26,794 nt of DNA from Neocallimastix lanati (nom. inval.) (lineage: Eukaryota > Neocallimastigomycota > Neocallimastigomycetes > Neocallimastigales > Neocallimastigaceae). The notes beneath the pieces are model-generated. The model was not told the DNA's origin and ran no database searches. It worked only from the letters and a program-made list of their open reading frames with translations. This document shows positions 17,942-26,794 of this stretch, in pieces; within the stretch, counting starts at the first letter, position 1; every line of letters starts with the position of its first letter. Location: NCBI GenBank assembly GCA_016946835.1, contig JACVTC010000461.1, positions 1-26,794 on the forward strand, written 5' to 3'. The position numbers were made by a program, and so were the translations under genes.

Positions 17942-19261
17942 CTAATTTTTATTTTCAGATTCACCACTTATATTTATATTATTAAAATTTTCTGGAGTAT
18001 CATTTGTTAAAATACACATTAAATTATGATTTATATTATCAATTAGAGATATCTTTAAAGTTTTCCTATTGGGGGAAGGTGAATTAATAGTTCTGGCAAT
18101 ACAGGGATATGTATTGTTTTTCTTAACAAATAGATTATCGTCTGGACCCAAATAGAGGTTATAATTTCTCTGAGCCTGCCTTCCCAGGATAATATCATAG
18201 CAGGGATCGTTGTCTTCAAGAATCCAGAACGAGGCGCGAATTTTTATATTGTTAAATTTAATAATTAAAATTACAGTTTTATTTGAAGAGATAATAGTAT
18301 TACTGGCTAATTTAAAATAAACATTATTTGTATTTGTAATTTTGTATTTATTAGATATTTTATTATAAAAAGATTGATTTATCACATTAACATCTGAGCC
18401 AGTGTCGATAAGTACCTTTACGTCCAGATCGTCGACTTTGGCTATAACAGAACTAATGTGAGAACTATTTATTGAATTTATGTGATTTGGTAATTCATTA
18501 TTATTATTTGAATGTGAAAATTTATTATTGATTTCATTCGAAATAGAATTAGATAATGTTGCTATATCTTCATTGATGTGGAAATTTTCAATTTTATTTA
18601 TTTCTCGAATATCATTAGGATTTAACTTTAAACCTTTGATACAGAGTCTTCGTAATGTAGGACTAACTGTAAATAACTGTGCAAATGAAATATTAGCATT
18701 TGCATCATTTAATGCGTCAAATAGATTGTATTCTTTACGATCCTTGAGCATAAGAGTTGTTCTTAAGAGATCTGAGAATTTATTTTTTTCTTTTTTAGGG
18801 ATGATTTCTTCTTCTAAATCGTATTGAACATCTTCTTGCAGTCTGCGTTTATCTTTTTCTTTTCTAATAGACTTCTTGGCAGCTGTAATATTTTCATTTT
18901 CAATAATAGAGGGATCGATAATAGTTGGATACTTTAATATAGGTTTCCTTCCACGTTTCTTCTTTGGGATAGAAGGAGTATTCTGATTAGTATCAAGATC
19001 TTTTGTATTGTCTTGACTAGAATTGTGAAGTCCATCAGTTGAATTCATCGATACTTTTCTTTTTATTCTATCGTGTAGGGTTTCTTCCTCGTCAGAAGAT
19101 TCTTCTAGACTAGAGTCTTCAGATAATTTTCTTTTAATAAATAAATGATTTTCATAGTCATTACCTGAAGAGATATCAAAAGACGAATCATCCTTATTAT
19201 TTTGATCTTCAATTTTATTAAATTTTAGGGAAGATTGAGAACTTCCCTTGCTTAATTTAAA
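17942..19261 (-). pseudogene. Element 3 Pol N-terminus and protease
   Basis: The pol frame opens at the slippery site (19261) and is free of stops to 17942; an internal ATG at 19048 gives 368 residues. Residues 28-38 read IPKKKRGRKPI, a basic nuclear-signal or AT-hook-like patch. Residues about 117-142 (NISFAQLFTVSPTLRRL) match the same position in element 2, so this pre-protease domain is conserved. The retropepsin active site is VLIDTGSDVN (D215-T216-G217), followed by FWILEDNDPCYDIILGRQ. Unlike element 2 the DTG is intact. The frame ends by a one-base shift next to an A run before RT. Confidence 0.88.
19227..19261 (-). promoter_or_regulatory. -1 programmed ribosomal frameshift signal of element 3
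   Basis: On the minus strand the heptamer TTTAAAT (19261-19255) is phased T TTA AAT and directly precedes the gag stop TAA (19254-19252). After a 6-nt spacer comes AGGGAAG/CTTCCCT (19248-19242 with 19233-19227), 7 bp around an 8-nt loop. The -1 frame leads through FKLSKGSS into protease with no stop. The same design occurs in element 2 although the flanking sequence is diverged. Confidence 0.8.
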
Positions 19262-20111
19262 TGATTTTCCGTATATTTCGATAAAATATTTTTATTTTCT
19301 TCTGCAATTTCATTTGTGCAAAAACGGGAGTAATGACCAATTTGATTGCAACGATGGCAAACATGGAGTTTCATGTTAGCAAAGTCTTTTGTTAATTTTT
19401 CTATATCGGAAGAATACAAGTCAGTTTTTTGTTTATTTTCAACATTTTTAATTTGATATTGGGGTCTGATATTATATCCATTTTTCTTATTCGTGTAATT
19501 ATTTTGTTTATGCTGTTTTGAAGAGTAGTTATAGAAGACCTTAGAAGATGAGTTTCCTTTTATAACATATTGGGCATCGTAACGAGAAAATTCTTTATAA
19601 GTCTTTTCAGTGTATTCTATAGCTTCTTCTAATTTTGAGAGACGTTTCATTATTAAGTATTCGTGGATTCTTCTTCCTTCTAAGCCTTTAATATAATAAA
19701 AGAGGAGTCTTTGTTCAGTAGGCTTCATATTATCATCAATTTCGTCTAAAAGATCACTAAATTCTTCATTATACTCTTTGATTGATTTATTTCCTATTTT
19801 AATAGATTCAAGCTTACTTAGAGATTATCAAACCCATAATGGTTTTTAATATGATTAATAAAATCTTCTACAGATTTCTTTTTAAATTTATTTAGGGTAG
19901 ATAAACAATAAGAGAAATATTCTTTATCTACGGCTTTAATAACGATTAATTTCTGTTCTTTCTCCGTTAGTTGAAAGGATTCAATAGCAGCGGTAACGGC
20001 ATTCTTCCATTTGGAAAAGTATTTAGTATTTTTATTTAAAGGTGTAATGTTTTTAACAAACTTGCAGGCCGTGATGAAATCAGTTGTAGTTTTATCATTC
20101 TTATCACCCAT
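19252..20111 (-). pseudogene. Element 3 Gag with CCHC knuckle
   Basis: The ATG at 20111-20109 opens MGDKNDKTTTDFITACKFVK and the first piece runs 97 residues to a stop caused by a one-base shift near 19822. The second frame resumes with LESIKIGNKSIKEYNEEF and runs to 19252. The CCHC knuckle is CHRCNQIGHYSRFC (about 19358-19317). The protein ends four residues before pol's -1 entry point. If joined, the length would be close to that of element 2's Gag (290 aa). It is the RNA-binding particle protein of the element. Sequence similarity to element 2 Gag is weak outside the knuckle. Confidence 0.85.
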
Positions 20112-20178
20112 TTGACAGTAATGTAAGGAGAAAATTTTCTTAAAGTTGAGTTTTTAAAGTAACTACCAGGGGGCGGGA

Positions 20179-20198
20179 AAGACCGACTCTCCACCAAT
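20179..20198 (-). promoter_or_regulatory. tRNA-type primer-binding site of element 3
   Basis: The minus strand after the 5' LTR reads AT then TGGTGGAGAGTCGG, i.e. complementary to a tRNA 3' end CCGACTCTCCACCA, including the CCA. I cannot name the tRNA. This contrasts with the self-complementary site of element 1. Confidence 0.6.
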
Positions 20199-20672
20199 TG
20201 TTAAAAGATTTAATATTATAGAATATTTTGAATATTACTATTAAAATATGAACTTGTAACTTAAACTTAAAGTTATATGAAGTTAATAACACTCAATTAT
20301 AAATAAATAAATAATATTTATTTATAAGATTAATTTTATTTATTTTATTAATATTATTTTTCTTTTTTTAACGAGTTAAAGAACTGTCCTTTTTTTATGT
20401 TAAATTTATTTTCTTTTATACTTTTTCTCATATATTTTTAGAAGTAAATTTTTTAACTATTTTTAGTTTTAATTTCTCTTTTAGTTAATTTATTACTTAA
20501 ATTACATTTATTTTTCTTAAAATAAATATTTTCACATATTATTAATATATTTTTAATTTAATAAATTATATAATTTAGTATTTTAAATTATTACAATTAT
20601 TCTTAAAATAATTATTTTCATATATTATTAATATATATATATTTTTATATCATTTATAATAATTTCTTTTCA
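20199..20672 (-). repeat. Element 3 5' LTR
   Basis: 474 bp, same ends as 14740-15214, followed by the target duplication GATGT at 20673. Confidence 0.95.
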
Positions 20673-20714
20673 GATGTGATTATCCCAATCACATTTTAAA
20701 TTAAAAATTTTTCT
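20673..20714. repeat. Right arm of 42-bp inverted repeat flanking element 3
   Basis: Reverse complement of 14657-14698, beginning at the right copy of GATGT. Its outer part also pairs with sequence near 20814-20832 (CACAAG...AATTTTTAA), so several foldbacks are nested here. Confidence 0.85.
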
Positions 20715-22079
20715 TGTGTAATTCAAAAATGTAAATTATTCTTTGATTTATAAAATAATAAGCAAAGTAAATAAATCATATGAACTAAATTTTTGAATTA
20801 TATTCTTTAAGCCACAAGATAAATTTTTAATGTAATAAATTTTTTAAAATTTAATTCTGAGAAAATTATTGTTGTAAAATAATTTAAATGAATTAAAGTT
20901 TAAAACAAAATAAATTAATTTATTTTGTGAAAATTAAGTTTCAAAATTTAATCATGACTCTTTTAACATTGTTTTTAAATCGAAAATAAATAAAGACTTT
21001 ACTTATAATATTAAAATAATAAATAGATAATAAATGTACTTAATTTTAATTATTTAGTATTTAGTTTAATTAATAATTATATTTTTCTAAATTTAGCTAT
21101 AGTTTATAAATTTATTATTTAATAAAATTCATTAGGATAGTTTTATATTAAAATATATGTAATTTAAATAAAATAATATATTATCAATGTATTTAGGAAA
21201 AGTATAAATAGAAGATACTTTTCACATTTTTTCTCGATGTAATTGTTATTTTTAACAAACAACTATTAAATATTAATAAAATATATTTTTAATAAAAAAT
21301 ATTTTTTTTAAATAAAATTTTATTGTATTCTTTTGTTATTGTAATCTATTTTAGTATTTTCTTTTACAGTAAATTAATAAATAATAAAAATTATTAATTA
21401 AAAAATCTTTTGTTTATAAATAAATAGTTTTATATATATTATTAAATAACATCATATATTAATAATGTAATAAGAAAAAATATAAATACATGTAATTTTT
21501 CTTAATTAAATCGATGTATTAGTTATTAACTATTTTACAGTTAATAACATAAAAGAAATTTATAATTAGTAAAAGGAATTTAATAATAAAAGAATTTACT
21601 TTTTTGTTTAAATTGTAAAGTGTTTTTTATTGTTATAATCTGTTTTAATTGACGGATTCATTACACTACCAAAACACTATACTGGTCGTACTAATTACTG
21701 TTACTATTATAATTTGTTTTCTATTGGCCTTATCTTTATGAAATAAAAATGTTTATTATAAATATAAATATTTACTATCATTAACTAATAATGTAGTATG
21801 TTAAGTAAGTTAATTATTTTTATTCTGGTTCGATTTCCCAGCTCTTACTTCATATTTGACTACAATAATCTCTTAAATATAACTAACTATATAAATAAGA
21901 AATAATATATTTACTTAATTATGTGTAATTTCTCCGAATCTAACTAAAACAATACTATACTGAATTGTTCATTATTATTTGTATTTTCTTTTTCATTTAA
22001 ATCAATGAATTATTTAATTGGTCATAACTGCCTTTTTCCCCCTCAATTGAATAATTCGAAGGAAAAATAGAATTAATAT
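20715..22079. other. AT-rich stretch without genes; several hairpins
   Basis: No open frame with protein features. Visible structure: AATTCAAAAAT/ATTTTTGAATT arms at about 20721-20731 and 20794-20804; AAAAGTAT/ATACTTTT (21198-21205 with 21215-21222) around a TATAAATAG; and a second TATAAATA hairpin near 21467-21500. These resemble the TATA plus stem-loop layout of the solo LTR at 13696-14329 and may be decayed LTRs, but no boundaries can be set. The left tail of the copia relic fades out between about 21960 and 22080. Confidence 0.5.
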
Positions 22080-22745
22080 ATTATTCTGATAGAAAGGTAG
22101 TATTAATAATTCTTGGAATATTTTCCAAGAAATAAACGTCTCTAGCTGATACAATACAGTTAGAAGATAAATCTAAAATACGCTAACCAGTAAAGTCCGA
22201 AGCATAACCAAGAAAAATTCCAGGTTTAGAATTATTTTTAAATTTATTCTTTTTATGATTATTATAGAAATATTCTCTGAAACCAAAAACACGTAGGTGT
22301 GAAATATCAATAGGTTTGTTGAAGAAAACTTCATCTGGGATTTTTGAATTATTATCTTGATGAGGATTAGGGTTATATAAACGACATACACATTGAATAG
22401 CAGAATCCCAAAAATTAAGAGGTAATTTGGCAGAATTAAGTAGCGTGGTTGCACAATTATTATGAATTTGATTAATTCGTTCTGAACGACCATTTTATTG
22501 TGGATAGTCAGGAGTTGTATGAATTAATTTTATACCATTTTCGGAAAGATACTTGTTGAAATTTTCATTTGTGTATTCGGTTCCGTTGTCGGTTTTTAAA
22601 GTTTTAATTGAAAATTCAGTAGTATTATTCATTAATTTGTGAAATTTAATAAATGCGTTATAAACATCAGATTTATTTTTTAAAAGGTAAATCCAGCATT
22701 TTCTACTATAGTCATCCATAAAAGTTACGTAGTAATTGAAATCGT
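22080..22745 (-). pseudogene. Ty1/copia relic: integrase
   Basis: Follows the protease piece after a one-base shift near 22745. FMDDYSRKCWIYLLKNKSDV and KTDNGTEYTNENF (second catalytic Asp) are read from 22735 to 22497. An in-frame TAA at 22492-22494 then interrupts HTTPDYPQ-NGRSERIN, which carries the catalytic Glu. Beyond it the same frame gives LPLNFWDSAIQC, IPDEVFFNKP, HLRVFGFREYF and GIFLGYASDF, then a TAG near 22182 within the motif that ends SARDVYFLE. RT and RNase H are missing. The frame 22493-22173 on the same strand is only a shadow of this region. Confidence 0.85.
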
Positions 22746-23594
22746 TATAGGATGTTTTAATTTACCAACTACATCGGAGTGTACAAGTTGTAGTGGTTGT
22801 GTGGTACTGTTTTCAATTGCATAAAATGGTTTTCTTCTCATTTTGCTGATTTTACATTGAGTGCAGTCCTTTTTGTTATGGATATACGTGCGATTTAAAA
22901 AAAATTTTTCAATATCTTTATTATTGTTGAAGTGACCTAAACGTGCATGCCAAAGATCATTATCGAAATTGCTAATATCAATATTTAAAGATTTATATAT
23001 TTTAAAGGGAGTAGTGTATAATGAGAAGAGATTTTCTTTGTCTGCATAAATTTTCGCAACTGGTTTATTGTTTTTGAATAATTGAAGTCTATCGTTATTT
23101 AAATATTCTTCAAAATCGATAATAATGGTAAAATTATTTCTGACAAGATAATGTGTTAAAATTAAATTATTTTTGATGTTTGGTGCGTAGTGGACTTTTG
23201 AGAGTGTGAAATCGAAATTTTTAATAGCGCCATTATATGTTCGTACTTTTACAATTTTGTCAGATTTTCCTTCAGGATAGGTGATAAATTTATTGTTGAC
23301 AATTTTGGTGTCATCTGGGTCCTTTTCTTTTTTTGTTAAATTTAATGAGGTACCGCTGTCAATAATCCATTTTGTTGGTTCTTTCTTTTGATTAAATATA
23401 GGTATATTGTTGAAAACAGCGTTAACATTAATATTTCCTGAAAATCCAATGAAAATTTCATCTACGCTAAGTTCAGCAGAATCTTCTAAATCAGTAGTAT
23501 TTTTAATTCCTTCTATATTATTGGAAGGATAATTTTTGTTTTTTGAATTGTTTCTTGATGGTGTTGCTTCTTTCTTGGTGTCTGATGTTTCCAT
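22725..23594 (-). pseudogene. Ty1/copia relic: protease and GAG-pre-integrase domain
   Basis: 289-residue open piece. The copia protease active site is KWIIDSGTSLNLTK (about residues 75-88), with DSG as usual for this superfamily. The HHCC finger of the integrase N-terminus is LWHARLGHFNNN...CTQCKISKMRRKPF (about residues 215-255). QLVHSDVVG carries the first catalytic Asp of integrase. The piece ends by a one-base shift near 22745. The upstream part (residues 1-60) is a polar linker. It differs clearly in sequence from the copia fragment at 1-470 where they overlap, so at least two copia families are present. Confidence 0.85.
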
Positions 23595-23940
23595 TTGAAG
23601 GATTTTTATTAATTCTTTTATCTTTTTTTTTTTCTTCTAGGATTTAAAAAAGATTCATCGGTAGTGTGTCCGTGTCTATGGTAAATGTGACAATATTTTT
23701 CATTATCAGAATCATTGTTAAATTTATAATAATTTACCATTTCTAACTTTATTAACCGAAAGTTCTTGTGTAGTTTCGTTGCTATAGTCAATTTTCTTTA
23801 TGTGTTTGTATTTTTTAATAAAAACACTAGTCAAGGCTATCCGTTCTTTTAATTCTTCAAAGGTTTTAAATTCGACTAAAAGTACTAGAGGAACTTCAAA
23901 TTTAACAATTTCTTCAGCTGAAGGGTTATTTAAAATTAAT
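23595..23940 (-). pseudogene. Ty1/copia relic: gag C-terminus
   Basis: Minus-strand pieces read VKFEVPLVLLVEFKTFEELK and ELSVNKVRN, then after a shift near 23735 YCHIYHRHGHTTDESF, a degenerate CCHC-type knuckle with two of the metal ligands changed. The gag N-terminus and the 5' LTR are not recognisable to the right. Confidence 0.65.
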
Positions 23941-24617
23941 AAAAATTACTAATCAATAAGTATTTCTTAAACTATTCATCATTCAATTTAAAAATCAAAA
24001 ATTACGGAAATAATTATTTTATTATTTTTTTTTCCTAACAAAAAATTTTTATAAATTAAAATCAAAACCAATATTTAAATCTTTGAAATATTTCATTATA
24101 GTGTTTAAGATTAATGTATTTTCCAATAAATTTATAATATTTTTATAGAAATTTTTAATTGCTAGAATTCATAATTTTTAAAATACATAAGTAAAAAGTA
24201 TTTTTTTATTATTATTTATAGAGCTCTATTAATAAGTTCTATACAGTTAAATGATAATTATTATTAATAAATATCATTATTTAATATTTATTTTTATAGA
24301 ATATTAATCTAATAAACAAAAGGTACAAAGATTATTTTTTTAAAATAAATTTTATTTTTTTTTATTTCACAATACAGTATTTATAGTATAATACATCATT
24401 TTAAATTTTTACATAATAATAAAAAAATAATAATCCATAAATTATTATATACATTTAACTTTTGAAATAAAATAAAAAAATAAAATAATTTTATCAATAA
24501 TATATTTAGAAAAAAGAAAATATTTTTTTTAAAAAAAAATTATAAAAATATCATTATAGTGAATTAATATTTTTATCTATATAATAATAATAATTTAATT
24601 CTATAATAGTCTATTGC
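23941..24617. other. AT-rich intergenic stretch downstream of pectate lyase
   Basis: No gene, tRNA or clear repeat seen; mostly A/T runs. It contains the 3' untranslated region of the pectate lyase on the minus strand, with several AATAAA-like strings, too many in this composition to choose one. Confidence 0.6.
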
Positions 24618-26015
24618 TTATTGTGGACCAGCACTTTTAACAACAGAATTGTAAACATTATTAACATTTTCAGCTGAATATTGATATGGAACTGAAGTAA
24701 GTCCATCAATTCGAGTAATAGAATTGCTATTGGCTGTGGATCCGAAGTCATTATTACGTTGAATAACCGATCCTTCTTGTTTAGAATCAAGATTAGTGGA
24801 AATTGGTTTGTTAGCATTACGGAAAACGTTACCTTCTACTAAAGCTTTAGCTCCCATACGAATATTAACTGAGGAAGCTTCTATATTTTCATAAACATTA
24901 TTAAAGACATGACCAGTACCAAAACGAAGAGATGGAAGACGAGAACCAACATTCTTGAAGTAATTATGATGATAGGTAATATGTAATTTACCAGTATCTT
25001 CACCAGCATTACTATCACTATGACCAATTAAAGAAGCCTTGTAATGATCATGAACATAATTCCAAGAAATAGTAATGTAATCGGAAGCATGAGTGAAATC
25101 AATTAAACCATCATAATAATCTTTACCATGATTTCTATCATTGAAGAATTCACAATGGTCAACCCAAATATTTGTAGATTTTTGAGCATTAATACAATCT
25201 TTATTAGAACCTAAACAATAACTGAATTTAAGATTTTGAATAATGATATTTTTAGCATTCTTAATCTTGAGACCAGCACCGGTAATACCTGAATTCTTAT
25301 TAGCACCAATAAGAGAAGTGTTAGAATTGACAGTAACATCAGCATTAAGTTTAATAATACCATTAACTTTAATGATCTTAGCATTATTTCCTTTAAGAGC
25401 AGTTTCTAATTGAGATTGATTTGAAACAGTAATAGTTTGACCACCACTACCACCATTAGTACCACCATTCATTGAAGCATAACCAATGACTCCTGAAGAA
25501 GCAGAAGCGTTAGATGTAGTATATTGAACATTTGGAGCATAATTATTATTTTGAGGAATAGAAGCATTATTGGTAGGAGCTTTATTATTATTGCTAGCGT
25601 TATTCACATTTGAATTATTCACATTTGAATTATTCACATTTGAATTATTAGCATTGGAAGAAGGAGAAACTTCATTTGAAGGAACACATTGAGAATACCA
25701 TTGATTCATGGGTTTACAAGCATAGCCAGAAGAACAACAAGTTACACCATTCCAAGTAGAACTAATTAAAAAAATTTAAAAAAATATATATATATATAAA
25801 TATATAAAAAAAGAAAATTTTTATATTTCATAAATAACATGATTTATCTTCAAATTAAATATTATTTTTAAATTTATATAAAATTTTTCAAAATAATAAT
25901 AAATAATTAAATAATTAAATAAATACCCTCCACATTGACCAAATGGAGATGCACAATTAGCAGCAAAAACGGAAGCGATATTAAATAAAGAAGTTAAAAT
26001 AATAAATGATTTCAT
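24618..26015 (-). CDS. Secreted pectate lyase (PL1) with N-terminal CBM1, one intron
   Basis: Two exons, 26015-25927 and 25761-24618, give 410 aa with the intron at 25926-25762. Residues 1-18 are a signal peptide (MKSFIILTSLFNIASVFA). Residues 21-55 are a CBM1 cellulose-binding module (FGQCGGSTWNGVTCC ... NQWYSQC); the intron splits Gly30 inside it. A linker rich in Asn and Ser follows (about 56-119), containing NVNNS repeats and no dockerin. The polysaccharide lyase 1 beta-helix (about 120-392) shows WVDHCEF (229-235), DYYDGLIDF (244-252) and RLPSLRFGTGH (304-314), the vWiDH and RxPxxR signatures holding the calcium-binding and catalytic Arg residues. It should cleave polygalacturonate by beta-elimination outside the cell while tethered to cellulose. 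Frame intact; the start codon precedes the signal peptide. Confidence 0.92.
25600..25644 (-). repeat. 15-bp tandem repeat in the lyase linker
   Basis: Three consecutive copies of a 15-bp unit (TTATTCACATTTGAA on the plus strand) encode the NVNNS repeats of the linker. Copy number is likely variable between alleles. Confidence 0.9.
25762..25926 (-). other. Spliceosomal intron of the pectate lyase gene
   Basis: 165 bp with 5' GTATTT and 3' TTAATTAG. Splicing joins GG to T, restoring the CBM1 reading QCGGSTWNGV without a gap. Reading through instead gives a nonsense AT-rich tail and loses the module's last cysteines. Confidence 0.88.
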
Positions 26016-26794
26016 TTTTAATAATTATAAAAGATAAATGATTTATTAATAAAATACAATATAATTATTTTATATATATAATTTTTTATAATAAATTATT
26101 TTAAATATATATATATATATTTTTTATTTATTTAATAAATATAAAATATATTATTATTTACAAAACAAAAAAAAAAAATAAAGAAAATCTACAGTATTTA
26201 TAAAAAAATTTTTTTCTATAAAAATTAAAAAATAATATTAAATTAACATTAAAAAAAGTATTATTATTTATTTATAATATGAACATTTTTATTAAAAATT
26301 ATTTAAATTCAATATAAATATTATATATAATGTTTTAGTATATTAATTGGAGGGAAAATTTTAAAGTATAATAATTAAAATTAAATAAGTAATTATATAA
26401 TAAATTAAAAATTTTATTAATAAATTTTAATAAATATCTTTATTTATATATTTATTATTATTTTTTTAAATTATGAAATTATTTAATCTTCATAAATAGA
26501 TATTCTTTTTAAATTTTTTTAAACCAGCAGGATATTTTTTATATTTTTAAATAATTATAAAGTATTGTTATTTAAATTAAATAATATAAATAAAATTAAG
26601 CACTTATACATATTATTATTTAAGTTTACATTTTCTTTAATTAAATATTATATTAAAGATTTGTTTCATGTTACTATTCTTATTAGTTATAAATAATATT
26701 TATGCTTATTATCATTATAAAGTTTTCATGATTATTGAATTAATATTAATAAATATCTTTTCTATTAATTTATTTATTAAAAAATATTAAATAT
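26016..26794. other. AT-rich upstream region of the pectate lyase
   Basis: Promoter and 5' untranslated region of the lyase should lie here. TATA-like strings, including long AT dinucleotide runs near 26080-26120, are too many to single out one. No open frame or RNA gene seen to the window end. Confidence 0.5.

Larger units (their letters stand above)
14740..20672 (-). mobile_element. Element 3: defective Ty3/gypsy retrotransposon with target duplication
   Basis: 5.93-kb minus-strand element with 475/474-bp LTRs that differ at only two positions. It is flanked by the 5-bp duplication GATGT (14735-14739 and 20673-20677). Order on the minus strand: LTR, PBS, gag, -1 frameshift signal, protease, RT, RNase H, integrase, polypurine tract, LTR. 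There is no chromodomain; protein layout and the frameshift cassette match element 2. Coding damage: a frameshift in gag near 19822, one near 17945, and in-frame stops at 17547, 17175 and 16317. Confidence 0.95.

Noticed and set aside
17788-18827. Plus-strand frames opposite element 3 pol
   Set aside because: Antisense shadows of protease and RT.
21826-21838. TGGTTCGATTTCC as a tRNA B-box
   Set aside because: No A-box at the right distance and no tRNA fold around it.
22173-22493. 106-residue minus-strand frame
   Set aside because: Out of frame with the copia integrase motifs, which are read in another frame across an in-frame TAA.
25821-26015. 64-residue protein starting with the signal peptide
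   Set aside because: Read-through of the lyase exon 1 into its intron; the spliced product explains the CBM1.

Overview
This is very AT-rich fungal DNA, most likely from an anaerobic gut fungus (Neocallimastigomycota). The pointers are the extreme AT content with long A/T tracts, a secreted CBM1–pectate lyase with an Asn/Ser-rich linker and a 165-bp AT-rich GT-AG intron, and the mix of fungal Ty3/gypsy and Ty1/copia elements. The genus is inference. Nearly all of the first 24 kb is a nest of LTR retrotransposons; the only ordinary host gene I can support is the pectate lyase at 24618-26015.

Layout. (1) 1-470, minus: integrase fragment of a Ty1/copia element. (2) Element 1, minus, 509-6440: a Ty3/gypsy chromovirus (C-terminal chromodomain) with near-identical LTRs but a large internal deletion removing most of RT, RNase H and half of integrase. 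Its right LTR stops at 6440, and the missing terminal 12 bases reappear at 13642-13653. (3) Element 2, plus, 6441-12611: a nearly complete Ty3/gypsy element with 601/603-bp LTRs, gag, and a pol carrying one frameshift. (4) 12616-13638: an AT-rich TG...CA segment between GGAG repeats, possibly a solo LTR. (5) 13696-14329: probable solo copia-type LTR full of palindromes. (6) Element 3, minus, 14740-20672: a second, related Ty3/gypsy element with a clean 5-bp GATGT target duplication, inserted into a long inverted repeat. Its reading frames are broken by two frameshifts and three stops. (7) 20715-22080: AT-rich, no gene seen. (8) 22080-23940, minus: decayed Ty1/copia gag/protease/integrase. (9) 24618-26015, minus: secreted pectate lyase, followed by its AT-rich upstream region to the window end.

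The most interesting signals are in how the retrotransposons are expressed and primed. Elements 2 and 3 both carry a textbook -1 ribosomal frameshift cassette at the end of gag: UUUAAAC or UUUAAAU in the correct phase, a 5-6 nt spacer, then a 7-8 bp stem with an 8-nt loop. Each shift leads into an open pol frame. Element 1 has, directly at its LTR edge, a sequence complementary over 11 nt to a site inside its own LTR about 40 nt downstream of a TATA box. That is the arrangement expected for Tf1-type self-priming of reverse transcription. Elements 1 and 3 combine near-identical LTRs with badly damaged coding regions, suggesting that defective copies moved in trans.
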